From the NCBI RefSeq assembly GCF_029836165.1, contig NZ_JAOEBG010000013.1, positions 62,001 to 126,000 of the forward strand: a stretch of 64,000 bases of DNA, given 5' to 3'. The notes under the pieces were generated by a model. The model was given only the letters and a program-made list of their open reading frames with translations. It made no database searches and had not been told where the DNA came from. The DNA comes from Pseudomonas sp. GD04091 (lineage in GTDB: Bacteria > Pseudomonadota > Gammaproteobacteria > Pseudomonadales > Pseudomonadaceae). Below, one piece after another: positions 33,559 to 41,063 of this stretch; the first letter of the stretch is position 1, and each line of letters begins with the position of its first letter. The position numbers were made by a program, and so were the translations under genes.

Positions 33559-34208
33559 GGCTTGACCTCCTGGCTGGCCGGATGGGCGAAGTAGTCGGCA
33601 ACCGCCTTGACCTCGGCATCGGTCATCGCCTTGGCCACGTTGACCATCAACTGGTTGGGGTCATTGCTGCGGCTGCCATCGCGCCAGGCATTGAGCTGCG
33701 CCACCAGATAGCCGGCGGGCTGTCCGGCCAGGGGGGGAAAGTGCTCGCCGACGCCACTGCCGCCCGGGCCATGGCACTGCACGCAGCCGGGAATCTGCCG
33801 GCTCCAGTCGCCGTACAGCGCCAGGCGTGTCGTCGGATCGCCGGCGATCTGCTGACGACGCAGGTCAGGCGCGCCATCGGCGGGCAACGAGGCCAGGTAG
33901 GCGCTCACCGCTTCGATTTCCGCGTCATCCAGGGCCTTGGCCAGCGGCTCCATCACCGCCTGCTTGCGGCTGCCAGCGCGAAAATCATGCAGTTGCTTGG
34001 CGAGATAGCCGGCCGACAAGCCGGCGAGGCGAGGAAAACCGGCGGCGGCAATGCCCTTGCCGTCCGGCCCATGGCAGCCCAGGCAGGCCATGGCGGCGGG
34101 GTTCTGCCCGCCCTGGTTGAAAATCTTCTGGCCGTCGGCAGCGTGCGCCGAGGGCCAGGCCAGGATCAGCACGCTGCCGATCAGGACACGACTCAAGGGG
34201 TTCATCAC
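33555..34208 (-). CDS. tsdB: diheme cytochrome c4-like electron partner, TsdB-like
   Basis: This 217-residue exported protein (signal peptide up to AHA23) has two mono-heme cytochrome c domains with CLGCH (42-46) and CVQCH (142-146), each followed by methionine segments (EPLA and MVNVA). The cytochrome c4 fold suits an electron acceptor for the neighbouring TsdA. It overlaps the tsdA start by 4 bases (ATGA), so the two are coupled, as in tsdBA operons I know from other pseudomonads. No membrane anchor beyond the signal peptide is visible. Confidence 0.8.
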   Translation of the reverse strand: MMNPLSRVLIGSVLILAWPSAHAADGQKIFNQGGQNPAAMACLGCHGPDGKGIAAAGFPRLAGLSAGYLAKQLHDFRAGSRKQAVMEPLAKALDDAEIEAVSAYLASLPADGAPDLRRQQIAGDPTTRLALYGDWSRQIPGCVQCHGPGGSGVGEHFPPLAGQPAGYLVAQLNAWRDGSRSNDPNQLMVNVAKAMTDAEVKAVADYFAHPASQEVKP

Positions 34209-34350
34209 GGAGACTCCATTTCCTTGTTATAAGCTTAGGCTCAAACGATATAAGCCCAGAAATACTAGGCCTATTCCCCGGCATGCGACAACGTGCCGCC
34301 GGGAAGGAAAATGGCATTTCGCCAGCTAATCGCCGATTAACTGCGCTGGA

Positions 34351-34710
34351 TCAAGAACCGGAGATGCATTGGGTCGCCGAGGTGCGCACATCGCCCAGGC
34401 GCAGGGGGAAGTTGTTCAGGCGCTCGTAGACCTTGATCGAGCTGCCGCTGCCACGCTTGTCGATATCCAGCAACGCTGCGGGGCCAGCACCAGCCGTCAG
34501 CTTCTGCGGCACGATCAGGCGCAGCCCGCCCCCGCGGACCTCTTCCTGCAGCGGATCACGGGTATCGGCCAGCTTGCGCTTCACGCAATCGGCATACTCC
34601 CGAGGCGACTTGCCGGATATCACATCCATGGTTTCGTGAGACTGCTCCAGTTCCGACACGCTGACACAACCACCCAACGTCAGCGCCACCGCTGCCACCA
34701 TCCATTTCAT
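34351..34710 (-). CDS. predicted small lipoprotein
   Basis: This 119-residue protein has a lipoprotein signal peptide with the lipobox TLGGC, so it should be anchored in the outer or inner membrane at Cys15. The mature part is polar, with KSPREYADCVKRKLADTRDPL and a late cysteine (TQCISGS), so a Cys-Cys pair is likely. GGAG precedes the ATG at 34710. I do not recognise the family. It stands alone between the cytochromes and the DUF1883-like gene. Confidence 0.7.
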   Translation of the reverse strand: MKWMVAAVALTLGGCVSVSELEQSHETMDVISGKSPREYADCVKRKLADTRDPLQEEVRGGGLRLIVPQKLTAGAGPAALLDIDKRGSGSSIKVYERLNNFPLRLGDVRTSATQCISGS

Positions 34711-34875
34711 GCACGCCATCTCCAGCTTCTTGTAAAGTCATCCTCTGACCACGCCCAGGCGGTTTTGCTCCCACCTCTGGCAGAATTCTCCTTGGCCGGG
34801 CCAGCCCGGACGCAAGTGTAACCTCACATCGTGATATCTTTCGCGTTTGCAGAACCAATCCTTGCGGAGCACCCC

Positions 34876-35178
34876 ATGAAATTCGTACACCAGCGCGAGC
34901 ACCTGAACGAGGACGATATCGTCGTCATCGAATGCTCCCAGCGCTGCAACATCCGCCTGATGAACGACGCCAACTTCCGCAGCTTCAAGAACGGCGGGCG
35001 ACACACCTACCACGGCGGCCACTTCGAGCGCTTCCCCGCGAAGATCACCATACCCAGCACCGGCTTCTGGAACATCACCATCGACACCGTGACCGCACGC
35101 CCGATCTCGGTGACCCGCAAGCCGACCTTCACCCACAAGATCAAGATCATTCGCCGCTCGTCGTCGAAACTCGGATAA
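34876..35178 (+). CDS. DUF1883-like domain protein, stand-alone
   Basis: This 100-residue beta-rich protein begins MKFVHQREHLNEDDIVVIECSQRCNIRLMNDANFRSFKNGGRHTYHGGHFERFP (read in parts), which I match to DUF1883, a small domain of unknown function that in some proteins is fused to a TIR domain. Here it stands alone. CGGAG lies before the ATG. A 56-residue gene follows after 4 bases and nitronate monooxygenase after a further 35, so a three-gene transcript is possible. Its function is unknown. Confidence 0.8.
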   Translation: MKFVHQREHLNEDDIVVIECSQRCNIRLMNDANFRSFKNGGRHTYHGGHFERFPAKITIPSTGFWNITIDTVTARPISVTRKPTFTHKIKIIRRSSSKLG

Positions 35179-35182
35179 GCGC

Positions 35183-35353
35183 ATGAACCAGACCCTCAAA
35201 TACGTGATCAAGTACAAGCTCGATGGCGAGCGCCGCTGGGATTTCGCCTTGATGCCCGACGCCTCCCTGGAGCAGGCCCGACAAGCACTGCGCAAGATCC
35301 ACGGCGATGACGCCGACAAGATCAGCGACATCCAGGTCAGCAAGGCCCTGTAA
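35183..35353 (+). CDS. hypothetical small protein, 56 residues
   Basis: The frame ATG 35183 to TAA 35351-35353 encodes 56 residues, MNQTLKYVIKYKLDGERRWD to a final VSKAL. It begins with a beta-strand-like stretch, then a helix ASLEQARQALRKIHG, a small alpha/beta layout. It starts 4 bases after the DUF1883-like stop, so the two are probably translated together. The codon pattern is GC-rich in third positions, as in its neighbours, which supports coding. Its function is unknown. Confidence 0.7.
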   Translation: MNQTLKYVIKYKLDGERRWDFALMPDASLEQARQALRKIHGDDADKISDIQVSKAL

Positions 35354-35388
35354 CAACGCCCGATCCCGTCGCACTCAAGGAGTCGCCC

Positions 35389-36462
35389 ATGAGCACCTGG
35401 CAAGACCGCCGCATCCTCGACCTGCTGGGCATCGAGCTGCCCATTCTCCAGGCGCCCATGGCCGGTGCCACCGGTTCGGCCATGGCTATCGCGGTCGGCA
35501 ACGCCGGCGGCCTGGGCGCCCTGCCCTGCGCCATGCTCGGCCCCGAGCAGGTACGCAGCGAGATCGAGGCCTTCCGCGCCGCCTGCCCGGGCCCGCTCAA
35601 CCTGAACTTCTTCTGCCACCAGCCGCCCTTGCCCGATCCCGAGCGCGATGCTCGCTGGAAAGCGGCGCTCAAGCCTTACTACGAAGAGGTTGGAGCTGAT
35701 CACGACGCACCGACGCCGGTCTCCAGCCGCGCGCCCTTCGATGAACAGAGCTGCCGGCTGATCGAGGAACTGCGCCCGGAGGTGGTCAGCTTCCACTTCG
35801 GCCTGCCAGCGCCCGAGCTGCTGGCGCGGGTCAAGGCGACAGGGGCCAAGGTGCTGTCCAGCGCCACCACGGTGGAAGAAGCCGTCTGGCTTGAACAGCG
35901 CGGCTGCGATGCGGTCATCGCCATGGGCTATGAAGCCGGCGGCCATCGCGGCATGTTCCTCAGCAGCGACATCACCAGCCAGATCGGCACCTTCGCCCTG
36001 GTGCCGCAGGTGGTCGACGCGGTGCGCATCCCGGTCATCGCCGCAGGTGGTGTCGGCGACCATCGCGGCCTGGCCGCGGCCCTCGCCCTCGGCGCCTCGG
36101 CGGTGCAGGTCGGCACTGCCTACCTGTTCTGCCCCGAGGCCAAGGTCTCGGCGGCGCATCGCCGCGCCCTGGACAGCGCCCCGGCCAGCGATACCGCGCT
36201 GACCAACCTGTTCACCGGCCGCCCGGCCCGTGGCATCAACAACCGCATCATGCGTGAACTGGGACCGATGAGTGCGCTGGCGCCACACTTCCCGTTGGCC
36301 GGAGGGGCACTGCTGCCCTTGCGGGCGATCACCGACGCCCAGGGCAATACCGACTTCAGCAACCTGTGGTCCGGCCAGGCGCTGCGCCTCGGCCGACACA
36401 TGCCGGCCGGCGAGCTGACCCGGGTCATCGCCGGTCAGCCATGCAAAAAACTGACTTCGTGA
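35389..36462 (+). CDS. nitronate monooxygenase (class I)
   Basis: This 357-residue FMN enzyme has a TIM-barrel layout: QAPMAGATGSAMAIAVGNAGGLGALP at the start (read in parts), AMGYEAGGHRGMF, which carries the catalytic His, and VIAAGGVGDHRGLAAALALGASAVQVGTAYL, which binds FMN phosphate. It oxidises nitronates such as propionate-3-nitronate. AAGGAG precedes the ATG. It may share a transcript with the two small genes upstream, and the molybdate genes are separated by a promoter region. Confidence 0.93.
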   Translation: MSTWQDRRILDLLGIELPILQAPMAGATGSAMAIAVGNAGGLGALPCAMLGPEQVRSEIEAFRAACPGPLNLNFFCHQPPLPDPERDARWKAALKPYYEEVGADHDAPTPVSSRAPFDEQSCRLIEELRPEVVSFHFGLPAPELLARVKATGAKVLSSATTVEEAVWLEQRGCDAVIAMGYEAGGHRGMFLSSDITSQIGTFALVPQVVDAVRIPVIAAGGVGDHRGLAAALALGASAVQVGTAYLFCPEAKVSAAHRRALDSAPASDTALTNLFTGRPARGINNRIMRELGPMSALAPHFPLAGGALLPLRAITDAQGNTDFSNLWSGQALRLGRHMPAGELTRVIAGQPCKKLTS

Positions 36463-36502
36463 TCAAGAAATTGCCACGATAGCGCTTCCCGACGGATGGC
36501 TT

Positions 36503-36530
36503 ATCGCTATATATTTCGCAACATAACGAT
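36503..36530. promoter_or_regulatory. ModE-type molybdate-repressor box
   Basis: ATCGCTATATA-N6-AACATAACGAT closely follows the ModE consensus ATCGnTATATA-N6-TATATAACGAT (from memory), with two changes in the second arm. It ends 27 bases before the modA start codon and overlaps the expected promoter, so molybdate-bound ModE should repress modABC. No modE gene is in the window. Confidence 0.8.
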
Positions 36531-36557
36531 AACCCACTGTCCCTAGGAGCCGTTTGC

Positions 36558-37316
36558 ATGCGTATTCGCCTGTCCCACCTGGCCATCAGCGCCTTGGCCA
36601 CCCTGATCTGCGTCAACAGCGCCCTGGCCGATGAAGTCCAGGTCGCCGTGGCGGCCAACTTCACCGCCCCCATCCAGGCCATCGCCAAGGATTTCGAGAA
36701 GGACACCGGCCACAAGCTGGTCGCCGCCTATGGCGCCACCGGCCAGTTCTATGCGCAGATCAAGAACGGTGCGCCGTTCGAAGTGTTCCTCGCCGCCGAC
36801 GACTCCACCCCCGCCAAACTCGAGCAGGAAAAGGAAATCGTCCCGGGGTCGCGCTTCACCTACGCCATCGGCACCCTCGCCCTGTGGTCGGCCAAGCCGG
36901 GCTACGTCGATGCCAAGGGCGAAGTGCTGAAGAAGAACGACTTCAAGCACCTGTCCATCGCCAACCCCAAGGCCGCGCCCTATGGCCTGGCCGCCACCCA
37001 GGTGCTGGACAAGCTGAAGCTGACCGAGGCCACCAAGGCCAAGATCGTCGAGGGCCAGAACATCACCCAGGCGTTCCAGTTCGTCTCCACCGGCAATGCA
37101 GAGCTGGGCTTCGTCGCCCTGTCGCAGATCTACAAGGACGGCAAGGTCAGCGAAGGCTCGGCCTGGATCGTGCCCACCGAACTGCATGACCCGATCCGCC
37201 AGGATGCGGTCATCCTGAACAAGGGCAAGGACAACCCGGCCGCCAAGGCTCTGGTCGACTACCTCAAAGGCCCGAAAGCCGCCGCGGTGATCAAGTCCTA
37301 CGGTTATGAAATCTGA
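36558..37316 (+). CDS. modA: molybdate ABC transporter, periplasmic binding protein ModA
   Basis: This 252-residue protein has a signal peptide cleaved after ALA24. The mature part has VAVAANFTAPIQAIAKDFEKDTGH and AAYGATGQFYAQIKNGAPFEVFLAADDSTP, which make the oxyanion site of the ModA fold. It captures molybdate or tungstate in the periplasm for ModBC. AGGAG precedes the ATG and a ModE box lies upstream. Its TGA overlaps the modB start by one base. Confidence 0.96.
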   Translation: MRIRLSHLAISALATLICVNSALADEVQVAVAANFTAPIQAIAKDFEKDTGHKLVAAYGATGQFYAQIKNGAPFEVFLAADDSTPAKLEQEKEIVPGSRFTYAIGTLALWSAKPGYVDAKGEVLKKNDFKHLSIANPKAAPYGLAATQVLDKLKLTEATKAKIVEGQNITQAFQFVSTGNAELGFVALSQIYKDGKVSEGSAWIVPTELHDPIRQDAVILNKGKDNPAAKALVDYLKGPKAAAVIKSYGYEI

Positions 37317-37996
37317 TGCCGCTCGACGCCAGTGACCTGGGTGCCATCTGGCTGACCATCAAACTGGCCAGCCTGACCACCGCGATCCTCCTGGTACTGG
37401 GCACGCCCATCGCCTGGTGGCTGGCGCGCACCCGTTCCTGGCTACGCGGGCCGATCGGTGCAGTGGTGGCGCTGCCCCTGGTGCTGCCACCGACGGTGAT
37501 CGGCTTCTACCTGCTGCTGGCGCTCGGCCCCCACGGCTGGATCGGCCAGGCCACCCAGGCCTTGGGCCTGGGCAGCGTGGTGTTCAGCTTCACCGGGCTG
37601 GTGATCGGCTCGGTGGTGTACTCCATGCCATTCGTGGTGCAACCGCTGCAGAATGCGTTCGGCGCCATCGGCCAGCGCCCGCTGGAGGTGGCCGCGACGC
37701 TACGCGCCAGCCCCTGGGACACCTTTGTCCATGTGGTGCTGCCGCTGGCCCGCCCTGGTTTCATCACCGCCAGCATCCTCGGCTTCGCCCACACCGTGGG
37801 CGAGTTCGGCGTGGTGCTGATGATCGGCGGCAACATTCCCGACAAGACCCGCGTGGTCTCGGTGCAGATCTTCGATCACGTCGAAGCCATGGAATACGCC
37901 CAGGCCCACTGGCTGGCCGGGGCCATGCTGGTGTTCTCCTTCCTGGTGCTGCTGATGCTCTACGCCGGCCGCCGTGGCAAGGCAGGCTGGAGCTGA
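37316..37996 (+). CDS. modB: molybdate ABC transporter permease ModB
   Basis: This 226-residue permease has about five to six membrane helices, and the EAA loop LEVAATLRASPWDTFVHVVLPLARPG is where ModC docks. It forms the channel for molybdate. The start overlaps the modA stop, and modC begins one base after its stop. The order and spacing are typical of modABC operons. Confidence 0.96.
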   Translation: MPLDASDLGAIWLTIKLASLTTAILLVLGTPIAWWLARTRSWLRGPIGAVVALPLVLPPTVIGFYLLLALGPHGWIGQATQALGLGSVVFSFTGLVIGSVVYSMPFVVQPLQNAFGAIGQRPLEVAATLRASPWDTFVHVVLPLARPGFITASILGFAHTVGEFGVVLMIGGNIPDKTRVVSVQIFDHVEAMEYAQAHWLAGAMLVFSFLVLLMLYAGRRGKAGWS

Positions 37997-37997
37997 A

Positions 37998-39089
37998 ATG
38001 AGTGCATCGATACAGGCGCGCCTGAAGCTGGCGCGCGACGATTTCACCCTGGATGTCGACCTGGCCCTGCCAGGCCGCGGCATCAGCGCGCTGTTCGGTC
38101 ATTCCGGATCGGGCAAGACCTCCTGCCTGCGCTGCCTGGCTGGCCTGGAGCGTGCCGCCAGCGCCTACATCGAAGTCAACGGCGAAGTCTGGGAAGACAG
38201 CCAGCGCGGCCATTTTCTCCCCCCGCACAAGCGCCCGGTGGGCTATGTGTTCCAGGAGGCCAGCCTGTTCCCGCACCTGTCCGTGCGCGGCAATCTCGAG
38301 TTCGGCTGGCGCCGCATCGCCCCCGCCGAGCGCAAGATCAACCAGGACCAGGCCTGCCAACTGCTGGGCATCGGCCACCTGCTGGCGCGCAAGCCGGCAA
38401 CGCTGTCCGGCGGCGAAGCCCAGCGGGTCGGCATCGCCCGGGCGCTGCTCAGCAGCCCGCGGCTGTTGCTGATGGACGAACCGCTGGCGGCGCTGGACAG
38501 CGCGCGCAAGCGGGAAATCCTGCCCTACCTGGAGCGCCTGCACGACGAGCTGGACATCCCCCTCATCTATGTCAGCCATGCCCAGGACGAAGTGGCGCGC
38601 CTGGCCGACCACCTGGTACTGCTGGAGCACGGCAAGGCCGTGGCCAGCGGACCGATCGGCCAGACCCTGGCCCGCCTCGACCTGTCCCTGGCCCAGGGCG
38701 AGGATGCCGGGGTGGTGCTCGAGGGCATGGTGGTCGGGCATGACCCGGATTACCAACTGTTCGACCTGCGCCTGCCGGGCAGCGACGGCCAGGTGCTGCG
38801 CATCGCCCACCCGGCGCTGCATGTCGGCAGCACCTTGCGGCTCAAGGTCCAGGCCCGCGATGTCAGTCTCGCCCTGGACGCCCAGGCGCCCTCGAGCATC
38901 CTCAACCGCTTGCCGGTGCAGGTGCGCGAGTGTCGTCCGGCGGACAATCCGGCCCACGTGCTGGTCAGCCTGGATGCCGCCGGAAGCGGGCTGCTGGCAC
39001 GCATCACCCGCTACTCGGCGGACCAGCTCGGCGTGCAGCCCGGCCAGCGGCTGTGGGCACAGATCAAGTCGGTGGCGCTGCTCGGCTGA
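37998..39089 (+). CDS. modC: molybdate ABC transporter ATP-binding protein ModC
   Basis: This 363-residue ATPase has Walker A GHSGSGKT (34-41), the signature LSGGE (136-140) and Walker B LLLMDE with Asp160 and Glu161. A C-terminal molybdate-binding MOP/TOBE domain follows, with VLRIAHPALHVGSTLRLKVQARDVSL in its first part. It powers molybdate import. I chose the ATG at 37998 directly behind the modB stop; the longer frame begins inside modB. Confidence 0.96.
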   Translation: MSASIQARLKLARDDFTLDVDLALPGRGISALFGHSGSGKTSCLRCLAGLERAASAYIEVNGEVWEDSQRGHFLPPHKRPVGYVFQEASLFPHLSVRGNLEFGWRRIAPAERKINQDQACQLLGIGHLLARKPATLSGGEAQRVGIARALLSSPRLLLMDEPLAALDSARKREILPYLERLHDELDIPLIYVSHAQDEVARLADHLVLLEHGKAVASGPIGQTLARLDLSLAQGEDAGVVLEGMVVGHDPDYQLFDLRLPGSDGQVLRIAHPALHVGSTLRLKVQARDVSLALDAQAPSSILNRLPVQVRECRPADNPAHVLVSLDAAGSGLLARITRYSADQLGVQPGQRLWAQIKSVALLG

Positions 39090-39145
39090 GTAACAGCGAG
39101 ACGTGCGTTGTCCATTGCTGCATGACCGCTCGATGGATCGCCTCC

Positions 39146-40168
39146 ATGTCCGACTGCCCGTTGCCCCCTGCCCTGCACTACGTCGATGACAGCCAGCCAG
39201 GGCTGAGCCGTCGCCGCTGGCGCGACCGTTTCCACTATTACGATGCCCAGGGTCAGCGGATCCGCGACGCCGATACCCTGGCGCGCATCGCCGCGCTGGT
39301 GATCCCGCCAGCCTATACCGATGTCTGGATATGCGCCGACCCGCAAGGCCATCTGCAAGCCACCGGCCGCGACGCCCGTGGCCGCAAGCAATACCGCTAC
39401 CACGCGCAATGGCGCGAGCTGCGCGATCAGCACAAGTACGCACGCATGCTGGCCTTCGCCGAGTCCTTGCCGAAACTGCGCAGGCAACTGGACAGCCACC
39501 TGGCACGCCCTGGCCTGGACCGGGAAAAAGTCATGGCGCTGGTGATCAGCCTGCTCGACAGCACGCTGATCCGCATCGGCAATCGCCAGTATTTGCGCGA
39601 CAACCGCTCTTATGGCCTGACCACCCTGCGCAACCGCCATGTCCAGGTCGAGGGCAGCACCCTGCGTTTTCAGTTTCGCGGCAAGCGTGGCGTGGAGCAC
39701 AACGTGACCCTGCGCGACCGGCGCCTGGCCAGGCTGGTCAAGCACTGCATGGAGCTGCCCGGCCAGGCCCTGTTCCAATACCTGGACGAGCAGGGCCAAC
39801 GCCACAGTGTCGGCTCGACCGAGATCAACCTGTTCCTGCAGCAGCTGACCGGGGCCGACTTCACCGCCAAGGACTATCGGACCTGGGCTGGCAGCAGCCT
39901 GGCGCTGAGCATGCTGAGGCCACTGGCCTGGGAGCCGGACAGCGAAGCCAGGCGACAGATCACCGCCATTGTCCGTCAGGTGGCTTCACGCCTGGGCAAC
40001 ACCCCGGCGGTGTGCCGACGCTGTTACATCCACCCCGCCGTGCTGGAGCACTTCCAGCTCGGACGACTCGCCGAGCTGCCACGCGCGCGGCGCCGCAAGG
40101 GCCTCGAACTGGAAGAAGTCACGCTGCTGAAGTTCCTACAGAGCCTGGGCACCTCCGCCGATCATTGA
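39146..40168 (+). CDS. DNA topoisomerase IB (poxvirus-type)
   Basis: This 340-residue protein has the poxvirus-like topoisomerase IB layout: LSRRRWRDRFHYYDAQGQRI at the start, LIRIGNRQYLRDNRSYGLTTLRNRHV, DYRTWAGSS with Arg245, and the active-site tyrosine Tyr294 in NTPAVCRRCYIHP. It nicks one strand and relaxes supercoils without ATP. It is a recognised bacterial accessory enzyme. An ATG at 39122 gives eight more residues; neither start has a strong ribosome binding site, and I preferred 39146. Confidence 0.92.
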   Translation: MSDCPLPPALHYVDDSQPGLSRRRWRDRFHYYDAQGQRIRDADTLARIAALVIPPAYTDVWICADPQGHLQATGRDARGRKQYRYHAQWRELRDQHKYARMLAFAESLPKLRRQLDSHLARPGLDREKVMALVISLLDSTLIRIGNRQYLRDNRSYGLTTLRNRHVQVEGSTLRFQFRGKRGVEHNVTLRDRRLARLVKHCMELPGQALFQYLDEQGQRHSVGSTEINLFLQQLTGADFTAKDYRTWAGSSLALSMLRPLAWEPDSEARRQITAIVRQVASRLGNTPAVCRRCYIHPAVLEHFQLGRLAELPRARRRKGLELEEVTLLKFLQSLGTSADH

Positions 40169-40420
40169 GGCCGACTATTTACTTCATCAAACAGAGAAAT
40201 TTCCCATATGACGCCAAGCCCCCTATCCTTGCCACCGAGCACCTTCACTGATGGTTGTCGCCGCGCATCCATCGGAACCTGCGACTAAAGACCGGCAACA
40301 GAATTTGTCCGCCGGGGAATTCCTATCCGCCGAAAGCGTCTTTAATGAGAAGGAAGAGGGACAGGCTCCCACCGTTGGGTGAATTGCCCCGCGGTTTTCT
40401 ATATCACCAAGGAGAACTAC

Positions 40421-40618
40421 ATGCTGATACTCACCCGCAAGGTTGGCGAAAGCATCGTCATCGACGATGACATCAAAGTCACCATTCTGGGCGTCAAGGG
40501 GATGCAAGTGAGGATCGGTATCGATGCACCGAAGGATGTCCAGGTGCACCGTGAGGAGATCTACAAGCGCATCCAGGCAGGCAGCCCTGCCCCGGAGAAG
40601 GACAACGAGCAACACTGA
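40421..40618 (+). CDS. rsmE: CsrA/RsmE-type carbon storage regulator
   Basis: This 65-residue RNA-binding protein starts MLILTRKVGESIVI and contains the RNA-contact segment VRIGIDAPKDVQVHREEIYKRI. Pseudomonads carry several CsrA paralogues (RsmA, RsmE, RsmI). Position near modABC and the longer C-terminal tail (PAPEKDNEQH) favour RsmE over RsmA, by memory of P. putida gene order. It binds GGA motifs in mRNA leaders and blocks translation. AAGGAG precedes the ATG and is itself a GGA motif, so self-repression is plausible. Its transcript is convergent with the KaiC-like triplet. Confidence 0.92.
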   Translation: MLILTRKVGESIVIDDDIKVTILGVKGMQVRIGIDAPKDVQVHREEIYKRIQAGSPAPEKDNEQH

Positions 40619-40691
40619 AGCGAACCGCATCATGCCGCACGGATGCGCCTGATCGATTGCCCGCCCGTGCGGGGATGCCCCTTCCGACGCC

Positions 40692-41051
40692 TCAGGTGCC
40701 CAGCAGCTCGCGTACCTTGGCGATCATCCGGTCGATGTCGAACGGTTTCTCGAACACGTCGGCGAACAGCTCCGGACGCAGCCGTCCCTGGCTGGCCTGG
40801 GCGCCGCTCATGAGAATCACCGGCAAGTCGGGCAATTGCAGTTCATCGCGGATCGACCGCACCAATTCCTCGCCATTCTGCACCGGCATCATGTAGTCGG
40901 TGATCACCAGGTCTACCCGCTTCTCCCTGAGCGCCTCGAGGGCCTTGCGCCCATTGCTGGCCTTTTCCACCAGGAAACCCGCGTCCTCCAGGGCGAAACC
41001 GAGGATATCGGCGATCAGGTACTCGTCATCGACGATCAGGATGGTGTTCAT
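40692..41051 (-). CDS. single-domain response regulator
   Basis: This 119-residue protein is a receiver domain alone. Asp8 and Asp9 form the acidic pocket, Asp52 in LVITDYMMP is the phosphorylation site, and Ser82 and Lys102 (EKPF) complete the switch. No output domain is present, so it must act through protein contacts or as a phosphate sink. It is the last gene of the kinase/KaiC-like/receiver operon, 12 bases after the KaiC-like gene. Its kinase partner is likely the PAS kinase two genes upstream. Confidence 0.92.
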   Translation of the reverse strand: MNTILIVDDEYLIADILGFALEDAGFLVEKASNGRKALEALREKRVDLVITDYMMPVQNGEELVRSIRDELQLPDLPVILMSGAQASQGRLRPELFADVFEKPFDIDRMIAKVRELLGT

Positions 41052-41063
41052 CGCGTTATCCCA

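Noticed and set aside
40635..40672. CCGCACG/CGTGCGG hairpin between rsmE and the receiver gene
   Set aside because: The stem is only 7 bp with a 24-base loop and no T tract, so it is too weak to call a terminator.
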